18,125 bases of DNA from JANNRA01 sp031401035 (lineage in GTDB: Bacteria; Desulfobacterota; Binatia; HRBIN30; CADEER01), in the NCBI GenBank assembly GCA_031401035.1, contig JANNRA010000083.1:1-18125 (forward strand), read 5' to 3'. A program made the translations under genes and the position numbers. Below are positions 6,446 through 14,890 of this stretch, piece after piece. Every line of letters begins with the position of its first letter. Position 1 is the first letter of the stretch. Below the pieces are notes generated by a model, which ran no database searches, was not told the DNA's origin, and saw only the letters and a program-made list of their open reading frames with translations.

Positions 6446-8188
6446 TCAGGGGCAGCCGCGCAGCGCGGCGCCGGCCGCCGCGATCAGTTCATCCACCGTC
6501 ACCTGCCCATCGCCGTCGCTGTCGGCGGCGGCACACCGCACCGCGGGTTGGCCGCCGAGCGCCAGTTCCACGGCGCGCACCACCTCGTCGATCACCACCT
6601 GCCCGTCGCCGTCACAGTCGCCCGCGCAGGCCCCCTCGCCGCCGCCGCCGGCGACGCGAATGCGCACGTCGTGCAGCGTCTCGCCGCCGCCCTCGTCGAA
6701 CAGCGCGAAGCGCACCACATACTCCCCCGCCTGCTCCAGGCGCGGCTGCCAGCGGAAACTGGCGCTGCCGTCGTAGTGGTCCTCGATCACCGCCCCGCGC
6801 GGCAGCTCGACCTGGTCGATCTCCTGCGCGAAGAAGGTCAGCGCATCGCCGTCGGTATCGACGCCCGTGGCGCGCAGCGTCAGCGCCTCCCCCGCCCGCA
6901 CCTCCACCAGCGCCGGCAGCCCGGTCAGCGTTGGGGGGTGCTTGCCCGCGCGCTTCGGAACGATGCGCGCAAAGGGGTAATACATGCCCGTCGAGTTGTG
7001 GCGAGGCGGCCTCAGGTAGATGCAGGTGTCCGAGGGATCATTCGAATAGTAGGTCATCACCACGACATCACCGGAGCCACTCACCTCGGGCGTGTGCGCC
7101 GCGCACAGTCCGGAAACCCCGGGTTCAACGCCGCCAGTCGTATCCGTCATCTGCGTGAACGTGCGCGCGTCGATGTCGTAGGCGAACGTTTCCATGTTGT
7201 GGTCAGTATTCCCCACGTCCGGATCGAGATCCGCCATACTTGAGAGCACGATCCGCTTCCCATCGACCGTCACCACCGCATCGAACCCCGGGTACCGGAG
7301 GTCGTCCCCGGTGATCGATTCGATCAGCGTCCCGCTGTTCAGATCCAGGAGCGCCGGCTTGGTCACGGTCCCTCCGCCGGGACGGGTCTTGGTCAGGGCA
7401 AAGGAGTACCACCGCCCTTCACCGTCCACGGCCGGACGCCTCACCCTTCCGACCTCGGGAATCTCGGCGACGAGGCGTATCTCGCCATCGGCAACATCGT
7501 AGACCCAGACACGACAGTTCGTTGTCCGCGCCTCGTCCGACGCGCGGATCGGGCTTGGCGCGACGAACACCACCACCGAGCCGTCGGCGCTGACGACCGG
7601 CGGTACACCTAACTGCCCTGTGCAGGGCGTCTGCCGCGGATGGACCAAGCGATCGGTGATCTGCCGGCGCAGGCCGGATTGCGAATCCAGCAGCATCACC
7701 TGTGGGGGGGCATCGGCAGCCGCGCCGGGGGGGGGGGCGCCGAGATAGGCGAGCCAGCGACCCGTTCGGTCGATGTCGAACTTCCCGTAGTTCACCGCGC
7801 CCGGAATAAGAATCTCGGTGACCCCGGTCGCCAGATTCGCATAGCCAAAGCCCGCAGCGAAGCTCGTAAAGAGGCGGCGACCATCGCCAGCCAAGCGTTC
7901 CATCGTCGTCGCGGGGCCAGCGGGAAGGCGAAGCGAGCGGGGCCTCTCCCCCGGCCGTTCGACGATCAGCACTTCTGTCGGATCGCGCGGGTCGCCGCCG
8001 TAGACGATCGGCAGCCCTGCCTCGGCCACGGCATCGAAGTCGCCGACGACGCGCGAGTGAGTTCCCGACTCGAGCGGGATGACGGCATGGGTCGGACGCG
8101 TTGTCGCCGCGGTCAGGGCGGGTGTCCCTCCCGTCACGACGATCACCGCGGCGCCCATATTCCGCGCCAAGGCGAGGCCACGCGACAT
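6446..8188 (-). CDS. Exported beta-propeller protein with Ig-like domain and C-terminal dockerin-like module
   Basis: A 580-residue protein. The start is the ATG at 8186-8188, preceded by AGGAGG with 5-base spacing; a GTG at 8215 is in frame but lacks this. Residues 1-28 look like a signal peptide. About residues 40-400 carry TolB/PD40-type propeller repeats (DIDRTGRWLAYLG, SADGSVVVFVAP, DGEGRWYSFAL, VDGKRIVLSSMADLD). About 415-510 resemble a cadherin/putative-Ig domain (PPTLTGLPALVEVRAGE, ATGVDTDGDALTF). The last 60 residues (6449-6628) are a Cys-bracketed EF-hand pair with both Ca2+ loops intact (DCDGDGQVVIDE, DSDGDGQVTVDE). Codons for a Pro run contain an 11-base homopolymer at 7727-7737. 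Probably a surface or extracellular binding protein; ligand unknown. Confidence 0.8.
   Translation of the reverse strand: MSRGLALARNMGAAVIVVTGGTPALTAATTRPTHAVIPLESGTHSRVVGDFDAVAEAGLPIVYGGDPRDPTEVLIVERPGERPRSLRLPAGPATTMERLAGDGRRLFTSFAAGFGYANLATGVTEILIPGAVNYGKFDIDRTGRWLAYLGAPPPGAAADAPPQVMLLDSQSGLRRQITDRLVHPRQTPCTGQLGVPPVVSADGSVVVFVAPSPIRASDEARTTNCRVWVYDVADGEIRLVAEIPEVGRVRRPAVDGEGRWYSFALTKTRPGGGTVTKPALLDLNSGTLIESITGDDLRYPGFDAVVTVDGKRIVLSSMADLDPDVGNTDHNMETFAYDIDARTFTQMTDTTGGVEPGVSGLCAAHTPEVSGSGDVVVMTYYSNDPSDTCIYLRPPRHNSTGMYYPFARIVPKRAGKHPPTLTGLPALVEVRAGEALTLRATGVDTDGDALTFFAQEIDQVELPRGAVIEDHYDGSASFRWQPRLEQAGEYVVRFALFDEGGGETLHDVRIRVAGGGGEGACAGDCDGDGQVVIDEVVRAVELALGGQPAVRCAAADSDGDGQVTVDELIAAAGAALRGCP
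7727..7737. repeat. G11/C11 homopolymer inside a coding region
   Basis: Eleven consecutive G on the plus strand, with a second run of seven G at 7704-7710. On the coding minus strand they encode parts of APPPGAAADAPPQ in the propeller protein. As written the frame is intact. Runs of this length slip easily in replication and are also common sequencing-error sites. Confidence 0.7.
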
Positions 8189-8211
8189 TCGAGCCTCCTG
8201 GTCGGTCGCCG

Positions 8212-9990
8212 TCACAACGCGGCGGTGTTATCGCAGTACGCTTGGTCGTCCACCTGCATGAAGCCGGCGAACGTCTTGGATACTCTGACCTTCTCGCCCG
8301 AGTTCCCCAGGCAGGTGAAGGCGTTCCACGGCACCTCGCTTTCGAGCATGCCCGGCGTCACCGCACGCACCTTGGCGGCGTACCAGTTGCCCGTGCCGGT
8401 GCGGAACTCGACGCAGTTGCCGTCGCCGTCCATCGGCGTGTTGACTCCCGCGCATCGATTGGCGCGCTCGCTCTTGCGGCAGCACGACACCGTCGCGCCG
8501 CCCGGACCGTTGGCGCACACGGGGGCCGTCGCGGCGGGGTTGCCGCGAATGGCGTTGAAGCCGGTGCCGGCGATCTGCACCGTCTGGCCGACGAGGATCA
8601 CGTTGGAGGGGAAGGTCCCGGAGATCGCTATCGGTACGGTATCCTCGTTCTGCTCCGGCGTGTACGTCACCAGTCCCACCCCCGACGCACCGACGCAGGT
8701 GTCGTACAGCGGATCATCCCACTGATTGTTGACTGCCGACACGGCAAAATCTGTCGACTCGTTGAAGAGCCCGCACTGCCCGTTGCGCGCGAATACCGAG
8801 TCGTCGTTGAAGGCCACCTGCGAGAAGTCATCCTGCGCGACGCGCGCGCCGTGCAGGGTGTTGTACGTCGTACCGCGGCGCCCCTGGCCGGTCACCGCCG
8901 GCCGGAAGCTGGATGGACCGACGGCGCTGGTGAAGCCGCTGCCGCCGTTGCCGCAGTAGGAGTCGCCACCGGCCCTGACGTGGGCGTTGCCGCTGGCGGC
9001 GAAGCCCGCGGCGTTGTTGTTGCGGATGATGTTCTCGGTGCCGGTGTACGTCGCACCGCTCAGGTCGGGCACGCTGATGGTCAGTCGGAGGCCCGGCGCA
9101 CCGGCCACCATGGAGACGCCGTCGCTGGCGCGGCGGCCCGCCCCCTCCAGCGTGCTGCGCACCAGCGTCAGCGTCGCCGCGTCGGCGCGCAGGTTGCTCT
9201 GGTAGCTGTTGCGCAGCCAGCTCTTCTGCACCAGCACGTCGGTGTTGCGCAGCATCTCCAGGCCGGCAAACGCCCCGGCGCGCGCGTCGACATTCTGCAG
9301 CGTCATGCTGCGCGCCGTCGGCGCGCTCGTCTGCGCCTCGACGCGGACGAGGCTGAAGATGAAGCTCGAGCAATCGACCGACGGGTTGCCGCAACTGATC
9401 ATGTTGTCGCCGTTGAGACGCACCGCCTCCAGCCGCGTGCCGGTGCGGTTGGCGAGTTGGTAGACCAGCTTGGCGTTCGATACCGTGTTCGGATCCTGCG
9501 ATTGGCGGATCTCGAGCCCCTTCAACGTGACGTCGTCGGCGTCAATCCGCACGCCGCGGTTCACGGAGAACTCCAGGACACGCGCGATCGGGTCGACGCT
9601 GCCGGCCGCCGCGGCGTTGGCGTCGCCGACAATCCACGGATTGCCGTTGGCATCGGTCCCATCGAGGGTGAGCCGGCGGCGCTGGATCTGCAGGTTGACG
9701 CCGGTCAGCGTCCCCGGCGAGGCGGTGAACTGGATCAGCACCGGCTGCGTGCCGGAGACGTTGTTGGCGGCGGTGAGCGCGGTGCGGATGTCGCAGGTGG
9801 GCGGGCTGGAGATCGCGTCCACCGGGCAGGTGCCGCTGCCGCTGTCGCCAGCCACGTTGACGGTGATCACATCCGGCATGTAGTCCCAGTCGATTCGCGT
9901 CACCGGAGTGGTAGGGGCGTTGGCGAGCACCGGCCGCTGGGCGAACTGGTTCTGCGTCGTGCTCGCCACCTGGATGCGGTGCACGTACAT
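8212..9990 (-). CDS. Right-handed parallel beta-helix protein with C-terminal IPT/TIG-like domain, possibly 5'-truncated
   Basis: 592 residues from the ATG at 9988-9990. About residues 38-75 resemble the CSLREA-type opening of beta-helix surface proteins (VITVNVAGD, CDIRTALTAANN). About 85-400 show beta-helix rungs rich in N, T, V and D (RLTLDGTDANGNPW, VTLKGLEIRQSQ, SMTLQNVDARAG, ATLTLVRSTLEGAG). From about 450, AISGTFPSNVILVGQTVQI and GTGFNA suggest an IPT/TIG domain containing a Cys cluster. No signal peptide is present although every relative I know is exported, and the frame stays open upstream of the ATG, which overlaps the divergent hydrolase start. I suspect the true 5' end is missing. 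The stop lies 23 bp before the next gene, so they form one operon. Confidence 0.72.
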   Translation of the reverse strand: MYVHRIQVASTTQNQFAQRPVLANAPTTPVTRIDWDYMPDVITVNVAGDSGSGTCPVDAISSPPTCDIRTALTAANNVSGTQPVLIQFTASPGTLTGVNLQIQRRRLTLDGTDANGNPWIVGDANAAAAGSVDPIARVLEFSVNRGVRIDADDVTLKGLEIRQSQDPNTVSNAKLVYQLANRTGTRLEAVRLNGDNMISCGNPSVDCSSFIFSLVRVEAQTSAPTARSMTLQNVDARAGAFAGLEMLRNTDVLVQKSWLRNSYQSNLRADAATLTLVRSTLEGAGRRASDGVSMVAGAPGLRLTISVPDLSGATYTGTENIIRNNNAAGFAASGNAHVRAGGDSYCGNGGSGFTSAVGPSSFRPAVTGQGRRGTTYNTLHGARVAQDDFSQVAFNDDSVFARNGQCGLFNESTDFAVSAVNNQWDDPLYDTCVGASGVGLVTYTPEQNEDTVPIAISGTFPSNVILVGQTVQIAGTGFNAIRGNPAATAPVCANGPGGATVSCCRKSERANRCAGVNTPMDGDGNCVEFRTGTGNWYAAKVRAVTPGMLESEVPWNAFTCLGNSGEKVRVSKTFAGFMQVDDQAYCDNTAAL

Positions 9991-11581
9991 GCCCGAGAGC
10001 AGGCCGTTCGGCGCCGGCGCCGGCGCTCCCGGCGGGTCGCGGCGGCCGCGCGTGGCGGGGGCGATCTGCGCGCTGGCGCTGGCCGTCTTCGCGCTCTGCA
10101 GCTGGGCGGCGCGCCGTCCGCCCTGCGCGCACTGCCGCGTCGAAGAGCTGGCGTTGGTCGACGCCGACGGCCGCGGCGTGCGCGGCCGCGCCTACCTGCC
10201 GCCCGAGACCGGCCAGCCCGTGCCGGCGATCATCGTCGCGCACGGCTATCTGGCCAACCTCGCGTTTATGGAGGTGCCGTGGGCGCACGACCTCACCGCG
10301 CTGGGGGCGGCGGCGGTGTTCATCGATCGCCGCGGGCATGGGCGCTCCAGTGGCCGCTGGAGCCCGGCGCCGACCGCGCCGGTGGACATCGCGCGCCCGC
10401 CCGCCGATCTCGCCGCCGCCGTCGCCTTCGCGCGCGCCCACCCGCGCATCGACGCCGGCCGCATCGCGCTGCTCGGCCACAGCGACGGCGCCACGGCGGC
10501 CCTGGTCGCCGGCAGCCTCGACTGGACCCTGCTGGCCACCGTCGCGATCAGCGCGTCCGTCGCCCCCTGGCAGCTGGTCAATCACATCGCGCCGCGCAAC
10601 CTGCTGCTGGTCTATGGCGCGCAAGACGGCTATGTGCTGCACGACACGGATCGCCGCCTCATCGGCGCGGCGACGCGCGGCGTCCTCGACGGCCCCGGCG
10701 CGACGACCACCATGGCCGAGCTGAACACCCGTCGCCTGCTACGCGTGCCCGAGCGCGGCCATGTCGACGTGCTGTTCAGCCCCGCCGCGCGCGCCGCGAC
10801 GCTCGAGACGCTGCGCGCCGCGCTGCATCTCGATGCCGTGCCGGTGCTGAGGCCGTCGAACACCGGCTGGGTCCTCGGCGGCGCCGGCGCGCTGCTGCTG
10901 GCGCTCTTCAGCGGGCTCGCGATCCCGCCCCGGAACGCGCCGGCGGCGGCGCAGGCGGCGGCGCCCGGCGCGCGGCAGCGGTGGCTGCTGCTCGGCCTCT
11001 GGCCGCCGTTCATTGGAGCCGGCTGTCTGGCCGCCCGCCACCTGCCGCCGCTGCCGGTGCAGGAGGGCGGCACGGTCCTGATGCTGCTCGCCGGCGGCGG
11101 CCTGGCCGGCCTGCTGGCGCGTGGCGCGCGCGGCGGCGACGCGGTGGAGACGGAGCGGCGCGGCCCGCGGATCGCGACCGCGACGACGCTGCGCGCCTGG
11201 CTGGCGGGGACGGCGCTGGCGCTGGCGGTCATCGCCGGGCTGTCGATGCTCTTGCAGCATTACTTCGACGCCTGGCCGACGCGCGACCGCGCGCTGCTCA
11301 CCGCCGGCATCGCCGCGCTGGCCCTCCCCGTCTTCTGGACAGTGGAGCTCCGCCTCGCCGACGCCGCGCCCGCGGCACGTGCCGCCGCCCTGCTCGTCCT
11401 CGCCGCGAGCACCGCCCTGGTCGCCCGCGCCGGGCTCGAACGGATGGCGATCTTCCCCGCTTATCTGTTCGCCGCCGCGCTCGCCTTCACCGCGGCGGTG
11501 CCGCTGCCGGCCCCCGGCGCGGCGGCGTTCGGGGCCTTGCTGTTCGCACGCGCCGCCGCGGCGGTCTGCGCCTTCTACTGA
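9989..11581 (+). CDS. Membrane-anchored alpha/beta hydrolase fused to a multi-TM domain
   Basis: 530 residues if started at ATG 9989; an in-frame GTG at 10052 (giving a start at AGAICALALAVFAL) is equally likely, and neither has a Shine-Dalgarno. An N-terminal signal anchor (about residues 22-40) is followed by an alpha/beta hydrolase domain: oxyanion region VAHGYL, then FIDRRGHGRSSG, nucleophile S165 in GHSDGA, acid D213 in YGAQDGYV and base H258 in ERGHVDVLF, a complete triad. After about residue 290 come roughly eight hydrophobic segments (for example VLGGAGALLLALFSGLA, WLAGTALALAVIAGLSMLL). The hydrolase domain is therefore likely on the outer face of the inner membrane. Substrate unknown. 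Followed after 22 bp by the gene at 11604. Confidence 0.78.
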   Translation: MPESRPFGAGAGAPGGSRRPRVAGAICALALAVFALCSWAARRPPCAHCRVEELALVDADGRGVRGRAYLPPETGQPVPAIIVAHGYLANLAFMEVPWAHDLTALGAAAVFIDRRGHGRSSGRWSPAPTAPVDIARPPADLAAAVAFARAHPRIDAGRIALLGHSDGATAALVAGSLDWTLLATVAISASVAPWQLVNHIAPRNLLLVYGAQDGYVLHDTDRRLIGAATRGVLDGPGATTTMAELNTRRLLRVPERGHVDVLFSPAARAATLETLRAALHLDAVPVLRPSNTGWVLGGAGALLLALFSGLAIPPRNAPAAAQAAAPGARQRWLLLGLWPPFIGAGCLAARHLPPLPVQEGGTVLMLLAGGGLAGLLARGARGGDAVETERRGPRIATATTLRAWLAGTALALAVIAGLSMLLQHYFDAWPTRDRALLTAGIAALALPVFWTVELRLADAAPAARAAALLVLAASTALVARAGLERMAIFPAYLFAAALAFTAAVPLPAPGAAAFGALLFARAAAAVCAFY

Positions 11582-11603
11582 AGACCTTGCGGGAGAGAGA
11601 CAC

Positions 11604-12014
11604 ATGACGAATCGACGCATGACGAATCGGCAGACCGCGGCCGCCGCTGTCGCAGCCGTCGCCGCCGTGGCGGCGCTGTTGGTCGGGCTGCGGGGCCTGG
11701 ACGGGGCATGGCCGCGCGCGGGCGCGCCGCCGAGCGCCGCCGCCGCGCCGGCGGCGATGCGCGTGGTGCTCGATGACGCCGGACGCCCGGTGGTGCCGAC
11801 GCCGGCCGGCGCGCTCGCCGCGGGCGAACCGCGCCAAGCCCCGCCGCCCGGGGCGCTGCAGGCGCGCGCCGCGGCGCGGGTCGAGACGGCGCCCGGCGGC
11901 GGCGAGATGGTGCTGCTCGAGGGGCGCGCCGCGCATCACCTGCGGGTGGAGCGCGCCGGCGACGGCCGGCTGGCGGTGGGCTGCCAGGACGGCGAACGCG
12001 ATGCGCGTCCCTGA
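11604..12014 (+). CDS. Small exported protein, possibly post-PEP-CTERM-1-like
   Basis: 136 residues from ATG 11604, with GGGAG at about 11591-11595 upstream. The N-terminus repeats itself (MTNRRMTNRQ) because ATGACGAATCG occurs twice (11604-11614, 11619-11629), so ATG 11619 is an alternative start. A hydrophobic Ala/Val segment (about residues 12-30) is a signal peptide or anchor. The remainder has RVVLDDAGRPVVPTPAG near the start and APGGGEMVLLEGRAAHHL near the end, a layout I associate with 'post-PEP-CTERM-1' proteins (a D-x-x-G-x-x-V/P-x-P motif, then a GG-x-M-x-x-L-x-GR motif). That match is from memory and tentative. It overlaps the next gene by 14 bp, implying coupling with the metalloprotease. 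Confidence 0.68.
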   Translation: MTNRRMTNRQTAAAAVAAVAAVAALLVGLRGLDGAWPRAGAPPSAAAAPAAMRVVLDDAGRPVVPTPAGALAAGEPRQAPPPGALQARAAARVETAPGGGEMVLLEGRAAHHLRVERAGDGRLAVGCQDGERDARP

Positions 12015-14085
12015 CGGCTGGCGCGGCGCACTGCTGCTGGTGGCGGGCGCGGCCGTGCTGGCCTCGGCACTGCCCGCCCGGGCGGTGCCGATGCGCGTCG
12101 CCCACCTCGACGACGCGAGCGACGGCTTCAACGATCCGCGCCTCGGCGCGGCGCGGCGGGCGGCCCTCGAGTATGCGGTGGCGCAGTGGGCGACCCGGCT
12201 CGCCGGCGAGGTCGAGGTGGTCGTCGTCGCGCGCATGATCGCGCTCGGCGGCGATGCGCGCGGCGCCGTCCTGGCGTCCGCCGGCGCCACCTCGCTGCAC
12301 CGCACCTTCCCCGGCAGCGTGCCGTCGTCGTGGTATGCGGCGGCGCTCGCCAACCAGCTCGCGGGCAGCGACCTGAACGGCGCTGGCGTCGCGGAAATCT
12401 CGATCACCTTCAATGCCGACATCGACGGCCCGGTGCTCGGCGACACCAGTTGGTACTATGGGCTCGACGCGCAGCCGGGGCCGGACATCGACTTCGTCAC
12501 CATCGCCCTGCACGAGCTCGGACACGGTCTGGGCTTCTTCGATCTCGTCGACCCCGCCACCGGCGGCCCCCTGCTCGCCGAGGACCGGGACAACTTCGGC
12601 GTCTTCGAGCGCTTCCTGCTGCGGCCCGGCGTCGACCGCTTTCTCGGCATGCGCGACGCCGAACGGCTGGCGGCGATCACCTCCGGGCAGCTGGTGTGGA
12701 CCGGCCGCCACGTGCTCGAAGCGCTGCGCGAGCCGGCGGCGGTGTACGCGCCGGCGCGATTTCTCGACGGCTCGAGCCTCTCCCACTGGGACGTGACGGC
12801 GCAGCCGGACGAGCTGATGGAACCCTTCTATACCGCCGCCATCCACGATCCGGGGCTGCTGCTGCCCGCCCTCCTCGATCTGGGATGGAAGCCGAGCGGG
12901 CCGACGCCGACGCCGCGCTCGACGGCGCCGATCGCCTACACGCCGACAGCGCTGCCGACCGCCACCGCGACGCCGACCGGGCTGACGCAACGGCGCCGCA
13001 CGCTGGCCTTTGTCAGCAACTTCGACGACCGCACGGTCACCGTGCTCGACGCGACGGCGCACACCGCGCTGCGCACGATCACGGTCGGCGACGGGCCGCT
13101 CGGCGTCAGCCCCGGCCCGGACGGCCGGCAGGTCTTCGTCACGCTCTTCTACGCCGGCGCGCTGGCGGTGCTCGACGCCCAGCATTTGCGCGTGCAGGCG
13201 CTGATCGCCGTCGGCGACAGCGCGCACAGCGTCACCGTGTCGCCCGATGGGCGGCGCGCCTTCGTCACCGACACCTTCGCCGGCTTGCTGCATGTCGTCG
13301 ACCTGGCGGAGCGGCGGCTGGTCGACAGCTTCCCGGTCGGCATGCAGCCGGGCAACATCGCCCTGGCGGCCGATGGGCAGCGGCTGGTGACCGCCCTCTA
13401 CGGCGGGCCACTGGTGCTGGTCGATCCCGACGTGCGCGGCGTCGTGGCCCTCCTCGACGTGCAGACCCCGGGCCGCTTCGGGCCGCTCGGCTTGGCGCTG
13501 ACGGCGGATCGGCAGGCCGGCGCGCTCACCTTCCAGTCAGGCCACCTGTCGGGACTCGACCTGCGCCGGCTGTTCAGCGTCCCGCTCTCCTTCACGACGG
13601 GTTTCGGCACGCCCGAGGCGGCGGTGTTCTCGGCGGACGGCCGCACCCTCTTCGTCGCCGCGCATGACGCGAACGGCGGGCGGGTGCTGCGCATCACCGA
13701 CGAGGTCATCTCGCACCGCATCGGCGTCGGCTCCGTGCCCGAGGCCCTGGCGATTCGCTCCGACGGCGCGTTTCTCTATGTCGCCAACACCGGGTCAGAC
13801 TCGGTGGCGGTGGTCGACACGCGGCGCAACGTGACCATCAAGCAGATTCCGGTCGGCCTGGCGCCGATGGGGGTCGCGCTGGTGGATGTCCCCGCCGCGG
13901 TGTGTGCCGGTGACTGTCGCGACCGCGGCCTGGTCGACATCACCGACCTGATGCAGGCGGTCGCCATCGGGCTCGAGCAGGCGCCGGTCTCGACCTGCAG
14001 GCCGGCCGACGTCGACGGCTTCGGTGCCGTCAGCGTCGACGAGATCCTGTTGGCAATCAGACACGCGCTGGGCGGGTGTCCCTAG
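12001..14085 (+). CDS. Exported zinc metalloprotease with YVTN beta-propeller and C-terminal dockerin-like module
   Basis: 694 residues from ATG 12001, overlapping the previous gene by 14 bp. Signal peptide 1-28 (cut after ARA). About 29-290 is a peptidase domain with the zinc motif HELGHGLGFFD at 171-181 (two His and the Glu, third ligand Asp) and a later SLSHWD and LMEPFY, the latter a likely Met-turn. A Pro/Thr linker (about 297-325, PTPTPRSTAP) follows. About 326-625 is a YVTN-type propeller (AFVSNFDDRTVTVLD, GDSAHSVTVSPDGRRAFV, LYVANTGSDSVAVVD). Residues 635-694 are the four-Cys dockerin-like module; its first EF loop is degenerate (DCRDRGLVDITD) and the second is partly so (DVDGFGAVSVDE). 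A secreted protease with a binding head and an attachment tag; the substrate is unknown. Confidence 0.85.
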   Translation: MRVPDGWRGALLLVAGAAVLASALPARAVPMRVAHLDDASDGFNDPRLGAARRAALEYAVAQWATRLAGEVEVVVVARMIALGGDARGAVLASAGATSLHRTFPGSVPSSWYAAALANQLAGSDLNGAGVAEISITFNADIDGPVLGDTSWYYGLDAQPGPDIDFVTIALHELGHGLGFFDLVDPATGGPLLAEDRDNFGVFERFLLRPGVDRFLGMRDAERLAAITSGQLVWTGRHVLEALREPAAVYAPARFLDGSSLSHWDVTAQPDELMEPFYTAAIHDPGLLLPALLDLGWKPSGPTPTPRSTAPIAYTPTALPTATATPTGLTQRRRTLAFVSNFDDRTVTVLDATAHTALRTITVGDGPLGVSPGPDGRQVFVTLFYAGALAVLDAQHLRVQALIAVGDSAHSVTVSPDGRRAFVTDTFAGLLHVVDLAERRLVDSFPVGMQPGNIALAADGQRLVTALYGGPLVLVDPDVRGVVALLDVQTPGRFGPLGLALTADRQAGALTFQSGHLSGLDLRRLFSVPLSFTTGFGTPEAAVFSADGRTLFVAAHDANGGRVLRITDEVISHRIGVGSVPEALAIRSDGAFLYVANTGSDSVAVVDTRRNVTIKQIPVGLAPMGVALVDVPAAVCAGDCRDRGLVDITDLMQAVAIGLEQAPVSTCRPADVDGFGAVSVDEILLAIRHALGGCP

Positions 14086-14109
14086 GGCCACGCCGTCCCC
14101 CGCCCTGAC

Positions 14110-14130
14110 CTTCCCCGACACTTGGGGAAG
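14110..14130. terminator. Hairpin downstream of the metalloprotease gene
   Basis: CTTCCCC (14110-14116) pairs with GGGGAAG (14124-14130) around a 7-base loop, 25 bp after the stop at 14085 and between two convergent genes. An alternative smaller stem, CACTT with AAGTG around GGGG, overlaps it. No T-run follows, so termination is inferred from position. Confidence 0.45.
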
Positions 14131-14208
14131 TGACTGTCGAAGCCGCCAACGCGGGTGAGAGGCGAGGGGACCGAACCCTCTCCGGCCGGTCACGCGGGTG
14201 AGGGGATC

Positions 14209-14778
14209 TCACAGATCGACCTTGTCGTACAGCTCGCCCAACGGCACCGTGACCTCGATCGACGGCAGGCGGACGAGCGCGGCGCGGTCGTCCGCGTCGG
14301 AGAGCAGCCACTGCCCATCGGCCTGGCGGACGAACTGCTCCAGGTGGACGCGGTCCTGGGCGACGAGCAGGTACTCTCGCAGCGAGTCGAGCTTGCGGTA
14401 GTGCTCGAACTTGTCGCCGCGGTCGTAGGATTCGGTCGATGGGGACAGCACTTCGATGAGCAGCGTCGGGTTGAGCAGCGTGTCGCGCCCGGCGTCATCG
14501 AAGTGCGCCTCGCCGCACACCACGACGACGTCCGGGTAGGTGTACAACCCGCTCGACGCGACGCGCACCCGCATGTCGGCGGAATAGGTTTTGCAGGGCC
14601 GACCCTTGAGCTGTTGACTGAGTTCGCGCACCAGATTGGTGGCGATCAGGTTGTGCCGCTCGCTGGCGCCGCCCATGGCGAAGACCTCGCCGGCGAGGAA
14701 TTCGTGACGCGCCTCGGTGGCGCGCTCGAGCGCCAGATACTCTTCCTCCGTACAGCGGCTGTGGACGGCCGGTCGCAT
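14209..14778 (-). CDS. Uma2-family (DUF820) restriction-endonuclease-fold protein
   Basis: 189 residues from the ATG at 14776-14778, the normal length of the family; the frame is open further upstream but the family begins at this point (HSRCTEEEYLALERATEARHEF). Uma2/DUF820 proteins have a PD-(D/E)xK nuclease fold, and most remain without known function. The active-site pattern is present: D83 in YTYPDVVVV, E109 in LLIEVLSPSTE, then YDRGDKFEHYRKL with K123. Members are typical of accessory regions and occur in many copies in cyanobacteria and other mosaic genomes. No partner gene is beside it. It converges on the metalloprotease gene across about 120 bp that contain the 14110 hairpin and two copies of CGCGGGTGAG (14150, 14193). 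Confidence 0.87.
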   Translation of the reverse strand: MRPAVHSRCTEEEYLALERATEARHEFLAGEVFAMGGASERHNLIATNLVRELSQQLKGRPCKTYSADMRVRVASSGLYTYPDVVVVCGEAHFDDAGRDTLLNPTLLIEVLSPSTESYDRGDKFEHYRKLDSLREYLLVAQDRVHLEQFVRQADGQWLLSDADDRAALVRLPSIEVTVPLGELYDKVDL

Positions 14779-14890
14779 CGCCGGCGACGCTAGCACAGGC
14801 GCGGTCGAAACCGCACGATGTGTTCGCGCCGGGCCTCGCACCGGCAACCGCAGGCGCCCGGCACGCCCGGCGCGGCGCCCGTGCGCCCCA

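Noticed and set aside
8189..8215. GTG start at 8215 for the propeller protein
   Set aside because: The ATG at 8188 has an AGGAGG at ideal spacing and gives a normal signal peptide.
8101..11607. A 1168-codon plus-strand open frame across the beta-helix and hydrolase genes
   Set aside because: It runs antisense to clear beta-helix coding sequence and out of frame with the hydrolase; its translation is Arg/Ala/Gly-rich nonsense typical of shadow frames in high-GC DNA.
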